Assembly: GCF_029193595.2 (NCBI RefSeq)
Contig: NZ_CP135052.1
Span: 806,001 to 870,000, forward strand
Length of the DNA stretch: 64,000 bases
Source: Providencia hangzhouensis
Lineage (GTDB): Bacteria > Pseudomonadota > Gammaproteobacteria > Enterobacterales > Enterobacteriaceae
Direction of reading: 5' to 3'
In this document: one piece after another, positions 21,820 through 30,623 of the stretch
Numbering within the stretch: position 1 is the stretch's first letter
How the letters are laid out: every line of letters begins with the position of its first letter
Translations under genes and position numbers: made by a program
Notes under the pieces: generated by a model
Database searches by the model: none
Told to the model about the DNA's origin: nothing
Seen by the model: the letters and a program-made list of their open reading frames with translations, nothing else

Positions 21820-22605
21820 ATGAGCGAATCATTAAAAATCACTCGAAATGGCGCTATTTTAGAAATCATACTCGATAGACCTAAAGCAAATGCAATAGAT
21901 GCAAAAACTAGTTTCAAAATGGGAGAAGTTTTCCTTAATTTTCGCGATGACCCTTCGCTGCGTGTCGCCATTATTACCGGGGCAGGAGAGCGATTTTTCT
22001 CTGCGGGTTGGGATTTAAAATCTGCGGCGGAAGGTGAAGCACCTGATGCTGATTTTGGTCCAGGAGGCTTTGCCGGTTTGACTGAAATTTTTAATTTAAA
22101 CAAACCTGTTATTGCTGCGGTGAATGGATATGCGTTTGGCGGTGGTTTTGAACTGGCTTTAGCGGCAGATATGATTATTTGTTCTGAAAATGCCAGTTTC
22201 GCATTACCTGAAGCCCAACTCGGGATTGTTCCGGATAGCGGTGGTGTTTTACGTTTACCTAAAATTTTACCTGCGCCAATCGTGAATGAAATGGTGATGA
22301 CCGGCAGACGAATGGATGCGCAGGAAGCATTACGTTGGGGAATTGCTAACGATGTGGTTCCTATTGAGAGCCTGATGGATAAAGCCCGTGAACTTGCAGA
22401 ACAAATCACCCAAAGTGCGCCACTTGCTGTCGCTGCACTGAAAGAAATTTTCCGCGCTACAGGTGAACTTACAGTTGAAGAGGGGTATAAACTTATGCGT
22501 AGCGGCGTGCTGAAAAACTACCCTGCGGTTTTACACTCAGAAGATGCAACAGAAGGCCCGCTGGCGTTTTCCGAAAAACGTTCACCGAGTTGGAAAGGGC
22601 GCTAG
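21820..22605 (+). CDS. caiD: Crotonobetainyl-CoA hydratase CaiD
   Basis: A crotonase-fold enzyme that hydrates crotonobetainyl-CoA to L-carnitinyl-CoA and back. The 261-residue protein has the oxyanion-hole segments [12 protein letters not shown] and [17 protein letters not shown], and [19 protein letters not shown] carrying the acidic catalytic region. AAGAAAGG lies upstream of the ATG. It is 22 bases from caiE. Confidence 0.96.
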   Translation: MSESLKITRNGAILEIILDRPKANAIDAKTSFKMGEVFLNFRDDPSLRVAIITGAGERFFSAGWDLKSAAEGEAPDADFGPGGFAGLTEIFNLNKPVIAAVNGYAFGGGFELALAADMIICSENASFALPEAQLGIVPDSGGVLRLPKILPAPIVNEMVMTGRRMDAQEALRWGIANDVVPIESLMDKARELAEQITQSAPLAVAALKEIFRATGELTVEEGYKLMRSGVLKNYPAVLHSEDATEGPLAFSEKRSPSWKGR

Positions 22606-22627
22606 TACGCTAGCAGTGAGGTGAATC

Positions 22628-23221
22628 TTGAGTTTTTACGCTTTTGAAGGGGTGATCCCAGTTGTTCATCCCACCGCATATGTACATCCATCAGCGGTAG
22701 TGATTGGTGATGTGATTATCGGTGAAGGAGTGTTTGTCGGGCCTAACGCCTCTTTGCGAGGGGACTATGGTCGTTTGATCATAGAAAAAGGTGCGAGTAT
22801 TCAGGACTGTTGCATTATGCATGGCTATAGTGATGTTGAAACGATTGTCCATGAGTGCGGACACATAGGTCACGGTGCTATTTTGCACGGATGTATTATT
22901 GGTCGTGATGCTTTAGTCGGTATGAATAGTGTGATCATGGACGGTGCTGTCATTGGCGAGCAAAGCATTGTTGCTGCGATGAGTTTTGTTAAAGCTGGGT
23001 TTCAAGGAGAATACCGTCAGATGTTAGTCGGAAGTCCAGCCCGTTTTTTACGCTTAGTGACTGATGAAGAACTGCATTGGAAGCAGTTAAATACTAAGGA
23101 ATATCAAGACTTAGCGTGCCGGTATCAGCAACACTTACAGGAAACCCAGCCACTAATAGAGCTTGAAGCTAATCGACCCCAATTATTTGGTACAACGGAT
23201 GTAAAACCTAAGGGGCAATGA
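22628..23221 (+). CDS. caiE: Carnitine operon protein CaiE
   Basis: A 197-residue left-handed beta-helix (hexapeptide repeat) protein of the gamma-carbonic-anhydrase-like family. It has been reported to enhance CaiB and CaiD activity. Metal-binding histidines appear in [18 protein letters not shown]. The start is TTG at 22628 ([15 protein letters not shown] aligns with E. coli), preceded by GTGAGGTG. The rare start suggests low expression relative to caiD. It is the last gene of the rightward operon, facing caiF. Confidence 0.94.
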   Translation: MSFYAFEGVIPVVHPTAYVHPSAVVIGDVIIGEGVFVGPNASLRGDYGRLIIEKGASIQDCCIMHGYSDVETIVHECGHIGHGAILHGCIIGRDALVGMNSVIMDGAVIGEQSIVAAMSFVKAGFQGEYRQMLVGSPARFLRLVTDEELHWKQLNTKEYQDLACRYQQHLQETQPLIELEANRPQLFGTTDVKPKGQ

Positions 23222-23242
23222 TTCACAAAAAGGCCGTAAAAT

Positions 23243-23274
23243 AAAAAACGCAGATAGTGAAGTCTGCGTTTTTT
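23243..23274. terminator. Bidirectional terminator between caiE and caiF
   Basis: AAAAAACGCAGA (23243-23254) and TCTGCGTTTTTT (23263-23274) form a 12-bp stem with A- and T-runs on both ends. It can stop caiTABCDE rightward and caiF leftward. Confidence 0.9.
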
Positions 23275-23299
23275 ATTGATGTGAAGCTAAGAAATAGGT

Positions 23300-23692
23300 T
23301 TAACGACGTTGTGCTTTTGATAGCATCCATTGCCATTTTTGCTCTCGATTTAATTCACTTGGTGGCATAGAGGCTGCTTTTATAGGAGAATCGATAGTGA
23401 CTTTTTCAGCTTGATGATTTCTTAAACGTGCATAAAGCTGGTTATCAATTTTCTTAACTTTAATAAGCCGCTGGCATTGGCAGCCTCGTCCCGATAATTT
23501 ATTTGGGATCATTTTTACTTCACACTGAATTTCAGCAACATCAGATAAAATATAAGAAACAATATTGACTGCATTAGGATGCGGGATATCAAAGTTGTTA
23601 GATATCTCTCTAGCTGTAGTCCAGCGGCCTTGTTTCATTACCCAGTTTGCAATAGATAAATACAAGGGTTCATTAATATATTGTCCACACAT
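23300..23692 (-). CDS. caiF: Carnitine operon transcriptional activator CaiF
   Basis: CaiF activates the divergent cai and fix operons under anaerobic conditions with carnitine. The 130-residue protein (E. coli 131) shows REISNNFDIPHPNAVN, a helix-turn-helix candidate, and the near-invariant CEVKMIPNKLSGRGCQCQRL. The C-terminus ends LNREQKWQWMLSKAQRR. Start ATG 23692 follows GGGAGCG; the TTG four codons earlier overlaps that site. It is convergent with caiE, as in E. coli. Confidence 0.94.
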   Translation of the reverse strand: MCGQYINEPLYLSIANWVMKQGRWTTAREISNNFDIPHPNAVNIVSYILSDVAEIQCEVKMIPNKLSGRGCQCQRLIKVKKIDNQLYARLRNHQAEKVTIDSPIKAASMPPSELNREQKWQWMLSKAQRR

Positions 23693-24285
23693 AAGCGCTC
23701 CCAAATCTATTTATTAAAATCGACTAAATAAAAATAAACCATATGAAAATTGTAGTTGGAATAGCGTTTATTTGTTTCCTGGTTTGTTAATTAAGAAAAC
23801 AAAATAATTATTTATTAATTTCTGGTTAAAATTGTTAAAATAATATATTCGTTATAAAAATAAATTATCATTTCTTACATATAAAAAATAATATTTCATA
23901 ATGATATGTGACGAATATAATTCAGAGACTAAATTACGCTGTCATACAGTGACAAAGTTCATATTAATAGATTTTAAAATAATTTGCATGCCTTTATTGT
24001 GAAAATTTACATTCAAGATAAAAGCTTTGTTTGTATTCTTATTTCAGGTAAATAGCTGAATATCGTTGTAGATAAACTGATTATATTTGGTTTTATATTT
24101 TATTTTAATGATCTTGAAATATAATAAAAATGTGACATAGGTGATTTTTTTAAATGAACATTAGTGAGTCAGTAATAATAGGGAACTAAACACTTTTTTA
24201 GCGTATTAAGAAAAGGAATAAGAGTGATTGGCTTTGTGATTGAATAGGGCATTGTATTGTTAATGCAATGCCCTGAAGATAAAAA
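23693..24285. promoter_or_regulatory. AT-rich gap upstream of caiF, downstream of dxs
   Basis: No coding frame is convincing in this 593-base gap. It should contain the leftward caiF promoter. A 15-base inverted repeat TGTCA-TACAG-TGACA lies at 23940-23954, and several TGTGA half-sites (for example near 23907 and 24133) resemble single CRP arms, but no full CRP or FNR palindrome was seen. The rest is low-complexity A/T sequence. Confidence 0.4.
24247..24273 (-). terminator. Possible terminator after dxs
   Basis: GGGCATTG (24247-24254) pairs with CAATGCCC (24266-24273), starting 12 bases past the dxs stop. There is no clean T-run on the leftward strand, so the call is tentative. Confidence 0.45.
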
Positions 24286-26151
24286 CTATTTGGCTAAGTA
24301 GTTATTAATAGAATTAACAATACCTGTGGAATCTAAGCCCAGTTCAGCAATAAGTTCCTCTTGGGTACCCTGAGAAATAAAATAGTCAGGTAAACCAAGG
24401 TTTAAGGTTGGAATGATTTTTTTCTCATGCATTAGGAACTCATTCACACCGCTACCAGCACCACCCATGATGGCATTTTCTTCGAGAGTGACAAGTACAT
24501 CATGGGTATTGGCCATTTCGAGGACCAGAGCTTCGTCTAAAGGCTTCACAAAACGCATATCTACAACAGTTGCATTGAGTTGTTCAGCAGCAACTAATGC
24601 GTGGCTTAATAATGTGCCAAAACATAAGATAGCGACTTTTTCACCTTGGCGACGAATAATACCTTTACCAATAGGCAGTGGTGATAACGGCTGTAATTCA
24701 GCGCCTGTTCCTGTACCTCGAGGGTAACGAACCGCACATGGGCCATCTTGGTAATGGTAGCCAGTATGCAGCATTTGGCGGCACTCATTTTCATCACTTG
24801 GAGCCATAATAACCATGGTTGGTATACAGCGCAGGAATGAAATATCAAAAGAACCTTGGTGAGTTTGTCCATCAGCCCCAACAATGCCTGCCCGGTCAAT
24901 TGCAAACATGACAGGTACCTTTTGGATAGCCACATCATGAATGACTTGATCATAACCGCGTTGCAAGAAAGTGGAATAGATAGCAACAATAGGCTTATAG
25001 CCACCAATGGCGAGGCCTGCCGCAAAGGTGACAGCATGTTGCTCCGCGATCGCGACATCGAAGTATTGCTCTGGGAATTCTTTAGAAAACCGAACCATAC
25101 CAGACCCTTCACGCATCGCAGGGGTGATAGCCATCAGCTTGCTATCGTCTTTGGCCTCTTCACACAGCCAATCCCCAAAGATTTTAGAGAATGTTGGCCC
25201 CGTCTCTTTGCTTTTAGGTAAAGTGAAGGTACTTGGGTCAAATTTAGGAACAGCATGCCAGCTAATAGGGTCTTTTTCTGCTGGCTCATAACCCCGGCCT
25301 TTCTTGGTCATGATATGTAAAAATTGCGGGCCTTTTAAATCACGCATATTTTTTAACGTTTGAACTAAGGCAACAACATCATGGCCATCAACAGGGCCAA
25401 TATAGTTAAAACCTAATTCTTCAAACATGGTCCCCGGTACGACCATGCCTTTAATGTGTTCTTCTGTCTTTTTCAGCAGCTCTTTAATAGGTGGCATGTT
25501 AGAAAAAACTTTTTTTCCACCTTCACGCAATGTTGTGTAGAGCTTTCCAGAAAGCAAGTGAGCTAAGTGGTTGTTTAGTGCGCCAACATTTTCTGAAATA
25601 GACATTTCGTTATCATTTAAGATAACCAACATGTCAGGTGCAGCATCCCCAGCATGGTTCATCGCCTCAAATGCCATTCCTGCGGTAATGGCGCCATCAC
25701 CAATCACACAAACCGTTTTACGGTTTTGTTTTTCTTTTTCTGCGGCAATGGCCATGCCTAAACCGGCACTAATGGATGTTGAGGAATGGCCAACGCTTAA
25801 AATGTCATATTCACTTTCTTCACGCCATGGAAAGGGATGTAAACCATTTTTTTGACGAATGGTATCAATACGGTCACGGCGCCCCGTTAATATTTTATGT
25901 GGGTAGGCTTGGTGGCCGACATCCCACACAAGGTTATCAAACGGCGTTTTATAGACATAATGTAGTGCGACGGTGAGCTCAACAGCGCCAAGACCAGAAG
26001 CAAAGTGACCGCTAGAGCGACCTACGCTACTCAGTAAAAATTGTCTGAGTTCATCACAAAGCTTGGGCAAACTCTCTTTAGGCAACAGACGAAGCTCATC
26101 TGGTGTCTCTGCCAAGGCTAGCGTTGGATATTTAGCGATATCAATACTCAT
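24286..26151 (-). CDS. dxs: 1-deoxy-D-xylulose-5-phosphate synthase Dxs
   Basis: Dxs condenses pyruvate and glyceraldehyde-3-phosphate to start the non-mevalonate isoprenoid route, and also supplies thiamine and pyridoxal synthesis. Start ATG 26151 gives 621 residues opening [20 protein letters not shown]; the upstream extension to 26202 has no homology. His49 in [10 protein letters not shown], the thiamine diphosphate motif [18 protein letters not shown] and the glutamate of [13 protein letters not shown] are intact. It lies 252 bases downstream of ispA on the same strand. Confidence 0.97.
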   Translation of the reverse strand: MSIDIAKYPTLALAETPDELRLLPKESLPKLCDELRQFLLSSVGRSSGHFASGLGAVELTVALHYVYKTPFDNLVWDVGHQAYPHKILTGRRDRIDTIRQKNGLHPFPWREESEYDILSVGHSSTSISAGLGMAIAAEKEKQNRKTVCVIGDGAITAGMAFEAMNHAGDAAPDMLVILNDNEMSISENVGALNNHLAHLLSGKLYTTLREGGKKVFSNMPPIKELLKKTEEHIKGMVVPGTMFEELGFNYIGPVDGHDVVALVQTLKNMRDLKGPQFLHIMTKKGRGYEPAEKDPISWHAVPKFDPSTFTLPKSKETGPTFSKIFGDWLCEEAKDDSKLMAITPAMREGSGMVRFSKEFPEQYFDVAIAEQHAVTFAAGLAIGGYKPIVAIYSTFLQRGYDQVIHDVAIQKVPVMFAIDRAGIVGADGQTHQGSFDISFLRCIPTMVIMAPSDENECRQMLHTGYHYQDGPCAVRYPRGTGTGAELQPLSPLPIGKGIIRRQGEKVAILCFGTLLSHALVAAEQLNATVVDMRFVKPLDEALVLEMANTHDVLVTLEENAIMGGAGSGVNEFLMHEKKIIPTLNLGLPDYFISQGTQEELIAELGLDSTGIVNSINNYLAK

Positions 26152-26403
26152 TAGTTGCTCACTTATAATTAATAAAAAACCCAACTTACTTAGCCATAAC
26201 AAAATGACTATTTTCAGTATTTAGCTGCATAAAGCCTCTATGTGCTGTTGGGTTGCCTTCGTTTATCGTCTGCCTATAACTCTCGAGTGATTAAGAAGTC
26301 ATCCATCTATTTTGTTGTGTTATAGGAATGATTCGAAGATACATTAGGGTAATAAATTGCCGTAATTATCGATCTTCTTGTAGCCAAAAGGCAAAGCATA
26401 TTG

Positions 26404-27321
26404 TCAGTTTTTACGTTCAATAATGAAATTAGCTAAAGCGCTTAACATTTCTATATTATATCCATGGGACTGGAGTGTCTCTAAAGCATCTATTGCATCA
26501 TGATATAGCTCACGTGCTTTTTTCTGCGCCGCTTCAAGCCCTAATAGCGATGGATAGGTACTTTTTTCATGTTCGGCATCAGTTCCTTGGCGTTTACCCG
26601 TGACTTCACTATCACCGATAACATCTAGGATATCGTCCTGTACTTGAAAGGCAAGACCGATGGATTGTGCATATTTATCTAAAACAGGTAACAATTGTTG
26701 ACCTTTTTCACCTGCCGCAAAAGCACCAAGACGGATTGCAGCACGAATCAATGCCCCTGTTTTATGTTGATGAATGCGCTCGAGAGATTCAAGGTCAACT
26801 TGCTTCCCTTCTGCATCTAAATCAAGTGCTTGTCCGCCACACATACCTGCTAAGCCACTTGCGTATGATAACTCTGCAATCATCGCTATGCGGTCTTTGT
26901 CTGTTACATCTGGCATTGGTGCAGATGACAGCAATTGGAAAGCCAATGTTTGCAATGCATCTCCAGCAAGCACCGCATTGCCTTCACCGTATTTAATATG
27001 GCAAGTCGGTTGGCCACGACGTAAATCATCATCATCCATTGCAGGTAAATCATCATGGATTAATGAATAAGCATGAATACATTCGACTGCAGCAGCAGGG
27101 GCATCAAGGTTTTCTTGGCTAACACCAAACATTGAGCCGATGGCATAAGTTAAAAATGGACGTAAGCGTTTTCCACCTAATAATGTGCCATAGCGCATAG
27201 CTTGCGCTAGAGGGAGGTTTGCAAACGGCAGCGCATTTAAGGCATCTAATAGGTATTGATTGACTCTGTCGTAAGCTTGCTTTTGTTGCTGCGTAAAGCT
27301 ATCTAAATGTTGTTCAGACAT
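26404..27321 (-). CDS. ispA: Farnesyl diphosphate synthase IspA
   Basis: IspA condenses isopentenyl diphosphate with dimethylallyl and geranyl diphosphate to farnesyl diphosphate. The 305-residue trans-prenyltransferase shows the first aspartate-rich motif HDDLPAMDDDDLRRG and the second motif QVQDDILDVIGD. GGKRLRPFL binds isopentenyl diphosphate. Its ATG is three bases past the xseB stop, so it is coupled to xseB. The 252-base gap to dxs is longer than in E. coli and shows no gene. Confidence 0.96.
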   Translation of the reverse strand: MSEQHLDSFTQQQKQAYDRVNQYLLDALNALPFANLPLAQAMRYGTLLGGKRLRPFLTYAIGSMFGVSQENLDAPAAAVECIHAYSLIHDDLPAMDDDDLRRGQPTCHIKYGEGNAVLAGDALQTLAFQLLSSAPMPDVTDKDRIAMIAELSYASGLAGMCGGQALDLDAEGKQVDLESLERIHQHKTGALIRAAIRLGAFAAGEKGQQLLPVLDKYAQSIGLAFQVQDDILDVIGDSEVTGKRQGTDAEHEKSTYPSLLGLEAAQKKARELYHDAIDALETLQSHGYNIEMLSALANFIIERKN

Positions 27322-27324
27322 AAT

Positions 27325-27576
27325 TTATTCTGTATCAGGTGAAAAATCGGCTAGAGGTTTATTTTCGTCATCGCTTAGCAAAATTTGTACACGTTGCTCT
27401 GCTTGCTGTAATACTTTTTGACCTTGTTTAGCAATTTGAACACCACGTTCAAACTCATTAAGGGCATCTTCTAAGGGAAGTTCACCGGATTCTAGGCGAG
27501 CGACGATCTGTTCTAGCTCTTGAAGTGAGTTTTCAAAACTAACAGTCGGAACTTGCTGAGTTTTTTCTTTAGCCAT
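27325..27576 (-). CDS. xseB: Exodeoxyribonuclease VII small subunit XseB
   Basis: The small subunit binds the XseA large subunit and modulates its single-strand DNA exonuclease. The 83-residue, highly charged helical protein shows [32 protein letters not shown] split over two helices, the family hallmark. It is the first gene of xseB-ispA-dxs, divergent from thiI with a 220-base gap. Confidence 0.96.
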   Translation of the reverse strand: MAKEKTQQVPTVSFENSLQELEQIVARLESGELPLEDALNEFERGVQIAKQGQKVLQQAEQRVQILLSDDENKPLADFSPDTE

Positions 27577-27796
27577 AGTCTTTAGCCACTAATGTGAAAT
27601 CAGTTAATTCGAGGGATTTTAAATATTCAGCAGACTAACGCAGTCTTGCTACGGTTACAATTTATTATTGGGGTTTTTAGATTCAACCCGCAAGATAGTG
27701 TTATAATACGCCTCTTTATTGACAATTGGTAACGTGTCATGTGTCTCTGTTAAGGCACATTCGTTTGCCCCCAACCACCATGAACATGCAGCTATT

Positions 27797-29248
27797 ATGA
27801 AGTTTATCATTAAGTTATTCCCAGAAATTACCATTAAAAGCCAAACTGTTAGGCTACGTTTCATTAAAATTTTGACCAGTAATATCCGTAACGTGCTTAA
27901 ACCACTTGGCGAAGAGATTTCGGTTGTCCGTAATTGGGATAACATTGAAGTGCGTGTGAAGGGGGAAACAAAACACGATGAAATTTGTGACATGCTAGGG
28001 CGTATCCCAGGTATTCACCATATTCTCGAAGTGGAAGAAAAACCGTTTACTAGTCTGCATCATATTTACGAAATGACACACGAAGCCTATGGCGAGTCAT
28101 TAGAAAATAAAACATTCTGTGTGCGGGTGAAACGTCGTGGTAAACATGAGTTTTCATCCATCGATGCTGAACGCTATATCGGTGGTGGGTTAAACCAGCA
28201 CATTGCATCTGCAAAAGTTAAGCTTAAAGACCCTGACACCACGATTCACTTAGAAATCGAAGATGATAAACTTATCTTAGTTAAAGCACGTATTGAAGGC
28301 ATTGGTGGTTTCCCTATAGGGACCCAAGAGGATGTGTTGTCACTCATTTCCGGTGGTTTTGATTCAGGTGTCTCGAGCTATATGTTGATGCGCCGTGGCT
28401 GTCGTGTTCACTATTGCTTCTTTAATTTAGGCGGAGCTGCACATGAAATTGGTGTGAAGCAAATCGCACATTATTTGTGGAACCGTTTTGGTAGCTCCCA
28501 TAAAGTCCGTTTTATTGCTGTAAATTTTGAGCCAGTTGTGGCTGAAATTTTAGAAAAAGTGGATGATGGCCAAATGGGCGTTGTGCTCAAACGTATGATG
28601 GTAAGAGCGGCATCTAAAGTTGCTGAGCGTTATGGCGTGCAGGCGATTGTCACAGGTGAAGCGTTAGGGCAGGTATCAAGCCAGACTTTAACAAACTTGC
28701 GTTTAATTGATAATGCTTCTGATACTCTCGTATTAAGGCCGCTAATTTCCCATGATAAAGAACATATTATTAAGTTAGCTCGCCAAATTGGTACTGAAGA
28801 TTTCGCAAAAACCATGCCTGAATATTGTGGTGTAATCTCAAAAAGCCCAACAGTTAAAGCGGTGAAAGCGCGGATTGAAGCGGAAGAGGCCAATTTTGAT
28901 TTTGGTATTTTAGAGTCTGTTGTTGAGCAAGCTCAAAATATAGATATTCGACAAATTGCACAAGAAAGTCTTGAAAAAGTTCCTGAAATTGAAATGGTGA
29001 GTGAGCTTTCAATTGAAAATGAAGTGATTTTAGATATTCGTTCAATTGATGAATTCGAAGACAAACCACTGAATGTAGATGGAATGGAAATTAAGCACAT
29101 TCCATTCTATAAGTTGAGTACGCAATTTGGTGACTTACCAAAAGATAAAACCTATTTATTATATTGTGACCGTGGGGTAATGAGCCGCTTGCAAGCGCTA
29201 TACCTAAAAGAACAAGGTTATGAAAATATAAAGGTTTATCGCCCATAA
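27797..29248 (+). CDS. thiI: tRNA 4-thiouridine synthase / sulfurtransferase ThiI
   Basis: ThiI makes 4-thiouridine at tRNA position 8 and delivers sulfur for the thiamine thiazole ring. Start ATG 27797 gives 483 residues opening [16 protein letters not shown] ferredoxin-like and THUMP region comes first, then the PP-loop [10 protein letters not shown]. Cysteines occur in [10 protein letters not shown] and in the rhodanese loop CDRGVMSR, the two catalytic positions in E. coli. An upstream frame extension to 27719 lacks support. The hok/sok array starts right after the stop. Confidence 0.97.
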   Translation: MKFIIKLFPEITIKSQTVRLRFIKILTSNIRNVLKPLGEEISVVRNWDNIEVRVKGETKHDEICDMLGRIPGIHHILEVEEKPFTSLHHIYEMTHEAYGESLENKTFCVRVKRRGKHEFSSIDAERYIGGGLNQHIASAKVKLKDPDTTIHLEIEDDKLILVKARIEGIGGFPIGTQEDVLSLISGGFDSGVSSYMLMRRGCRVHYCFFNLGGAAHEIGVKQIAHYLWNRFGSSHKVRFIAVNFEPVVAEILEKVDDGQMGVVLKRMMVRAASKVAERYGVQAIVTGEALGQVSSQTLTNLRLIDNASDTLVLRPLISHDKEHIIKLARQIGTEDFAKTMPEYCGVISKSPTVKAVKARIEAEEANFDFGILESVVEQAQNIDIRQIAQESLEKVPEIEMVSELSIENEVILDIRSIDEFEDKPLNVDGMEIKHIPFYKLSTQFGDLPKDKTYLLYCDRGVMSRLQALYLKEQGYENIKVYRP

Positions 29249-29293
29249 CTTAAAACAGGGTGCTTGTATCACCAACTCACGATCAGAGAGAAA

Positions 29294-29315
29294 TGTGGGG
29301 GAAATTTCCCCCACA
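29294..29315 (-). terminator. Hok unit 1 3' hairpin
   Basis: A perfect palindrome TGTGGGGG-AAATTT-CCCCCACA lies four bases past the toxin stop, followed on the leftward strand by ATTTCTCTCT. Identical copies lie at 29822-29843 and 30352-30373. It is probably the 3' end or foldback element of the toxin mRNA. Confidence 0.65.
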
Positions 29316-29318
29316 AGA

Positions 29319-29462
29319 CTAGTTATCGCAGGATAACGTAGCTTGAACCAGCGTGTTTCCGCTGCTGATACTGAAAGAGCACAGTCTTTCTTGCATCAAT
29401 AACGAAAAACACAATACCGTCAGACACACGGTAACTAGCCCCAGAAGGGCAATTTTGGCCAT
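29319..29462 (-). CDS. Hok/Gef-family type I toxin, copy 1
   Basis: A 47-residue protein, MAKIALLGLVTVCLTVLCFS and onward, with one hydrophobic helix (about 3-22) followed by the LC of the QERLCSF segment and a short polar tail. This matches the Hok/HokC/HokE plan, whose members depolarise the inner membrane. GGAG lies nine bases before the ATG. A longer frame continuous with the toxin reaches 29636, because two single-base deletions relative to copies 2 and 3 fuse the upstream leader frame to it. The toxin segment is identical to the other copies. Confidence 0.82.
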   Translation of the reverse strand: MAKIALLGLVTVCLTVLCFSLLMQERLCSFSISSGNTLVQATLSCDN

Positions 29463-29502
29463 TCCTCTTGACTCCTTTTCTAAAAGGAGACAGAATCCAA
29501 TT

Positions 29503-29564
29503 GTGTGAGTTGGAGACTGCCTCGGATTAAGATTAACATCTAAATTCGGGGCTTTCGTCTTTTT
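29503..29564 (+). ncRNA. Sok-like antisense RNA, copy 1
   Basis: A rightward promoter TTGACT (29468-29473), 17-base spacer and CAGAAT (29491-29496) predict a start near 29503. The RNA would have a short unpaired 5' tail. A terminator stem follows: CCTCGGATT (29520-29528) with AATTCGGGG (29543-29551), an inner AGAT/ATCT pair and a T-rich end. This mirrors plasmid R1 Sok, whose hairpin carries the same GCCCCG and GAGGC blocks on the opposite strand. It is antisense to the toxin mRNA leader. Confidence 0.75.
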
Positions 29565-29609
29565 GGCTCTCACATATGCTTGAACCAAATGATCCAAGCA
29601 CCCGCGGCA

Positions 29610-29618
29610 ATCATAGCA
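29610..29618 (-). promoter_or_regulatory. Extended -10 promoter of hok unit 1
   Basis: On the leftward strand TGCTATGAT is an extended -10 box. Its copies lie at 30140-30148 and 30670-30678 and are identical in all three units. No good -35 box is seen. Transcription would start near 29603, which puts the ATG inside TATGAT (the start of the 97-residue overlapping frame in units 2 and 3) outside the mRNA. Confidence 0.55.
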
Positions 29619-29846
29619 AAAAATCACTCTAAACAAATGTTTTTATCGTTCATTATTGAAAATAAAATATTTAAATTCAGTTGGTTATAATGGTTTCGAT
29701 ATCATTGATATTAATATGATTACTGATGCAACTGAAATAGAAATGACAAAGTGAGCTGAATAAAAATAAGTAGAGAATAAAAACGGGGTGCTTGTATCAT
29801 CAACTCACAATCAGAGAGAAATGTGGGGGAAATTTCCCCCACAAGA

Positions 29847-29990
29847 CTAGTTATCGCAGGATAACGTAGCTTGAACCAGCGTGTTTCCGCTGCTGATACT
29901 GAAAGAGCACAGTCTTTCTTGCATCAATAACGAAAAACACAATACCGTCAGACACACGGTAACTAGCCCCAGAAGGGCAATTTTGGCCAT
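29847..29990 (-). CDS. Hok/Gef-family type I toxin, copy 2
   Basis: Same 47-residue membrane toxin frame as copy 1, opening MAKIALLGLV and ending ATLSCDN, with the same upstream GGAG. In this unit the toxin frame stays open upstream to 30068. A second overlapping frame of 97 residues (29851-30144) runs in another phase, like the mok frame that overlaps hok in plasmid R1. Whether any overlapping frame is translated cannot be told here. Confidence 0.82.
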   Translation of the reverse strand: MAKIALLGLVTVCLTVLCFSLLMQERLCSFSISSGNTLVQATLSCDN

Positions 29991-30030
29991 TCCTCTTGAC
30001 TCCTTTTCTAAAAGGAGACAGAATCCAATT

Positions 30031-30093
30031 GTTGAGAGTTGGAGACTGCCTCGGATTAAGATTAACATCTAAATTCGGGGCTTTCGTCTTTTT
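30031..30093 (+). ncRNA. Sok-like antisense RNA, copy 2
   Basis: Promoter TTGACT (29996-30001) and CAGAAT (30019-30024) with a 17-base spacer, and terminator CCTCGGATT (30049-30057) with AATTCGGGG (30072-30080), match copy 1 exactly. The 5' recognition segment (TTGTTGAGAG loop between CCAA and TTGG) differs from copies 1 and 3. Confidence 0.75.
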
Positions 30094-30376
30094 GGCTCTC
30101 ACAAATGCTTGAACCAAAATGATCCAAGCACCCGCGGTAATCATAGCAAAAAATCACTCTAAACAAATGTTTTTATCGTTCATTATTGAAAGTAAAGTAT
30201 TTAAATTCAGTTGGTTATAATGTTTTTGATATCATTGATATTAATATAATTACTGATGCAACCGAAATAGAAATGATAAAGTGAGCTGAATAAAAATAAG
30301 TAGAGAATAAAAACAGGGTGCTTGTATCATCAACTCACAATCAGAGAGAAATGTGGGGGAAATTTCCCCCACAAGA

Positions 30377-30520
30377 CTAGTTATCGCAGGATAACGTAGC
30401 TTGAACCAGCGTGTTTCCGCTGCTGATACTGAAAGAGCACAGTCTTTCTTGCATCAATAACGAAAAACACAATACCGTCAGACACACGGTAACTAGCCCC
30501 AGAAGGGCAATTTTGGCCAT
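30377..30520 (-). CDS. Hok/Gef-family type I toxin, copy 3
   Basis: Third identical 47-residue toxin frame. In this unit the toxin frame is closed upstream by a TGA inside the recognition hairpin, so no in-frame extension is possible. A 97-residue frame in another phase (30381-30674) overlaps it. Promoter, antisense gene and 3' hairpin are all present, so this unit looks complete apart from the missing AT-rich spacer beyond its promoter. Confidence 0.82.
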   Translation of the reverse strand: MAKIALLGLVTVCLTVLCFSLLMQERLCSFSISSGNTLVQATLSCDN

Positions 30521-30560
30521 TCCTCTTGACTCCTTTTCTAAAAGGAGACAGAATCAAATT

Positions 30561-30623
30561 GTTGTGTGTTTGAGACTGCCTCGGATTAAGATTAACATCT
30601 AAATTCGGGGCTTTCGTCTTTTT
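30561..30623 (+). ncRNA. Sok-like antisense RNA, copy 3
   Basis: Promoter TTGACT (30526-30531) and CAGAAT (30549-30554), spacer 17, with the same terminator stem as copies 1 and 2. The recognition hairpin has CAAA/TTTG arms instead of CCAA/TTGG, a compensating double change, and its own loop sequence. Confidence 0.75.

Noticed and set aside
26152..26403. ERIC-like element in the ispA-dxs gap
   Set aside because: GTTGGGTTGCC and TCTGCC fragments are suggestive, but the palindromic core and outer ends are absent.
29851..30144. 97-residue leftward frame in hok unit 2 (and its twin at 30381-30674) as an independent gene
   Set aside because: Its ATG lies inside the predicted promoter -10 box and it overlaps the Hok-like frame in another phase. 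It is at most a mok-like overlapping frame, so it was not listed as a gene.
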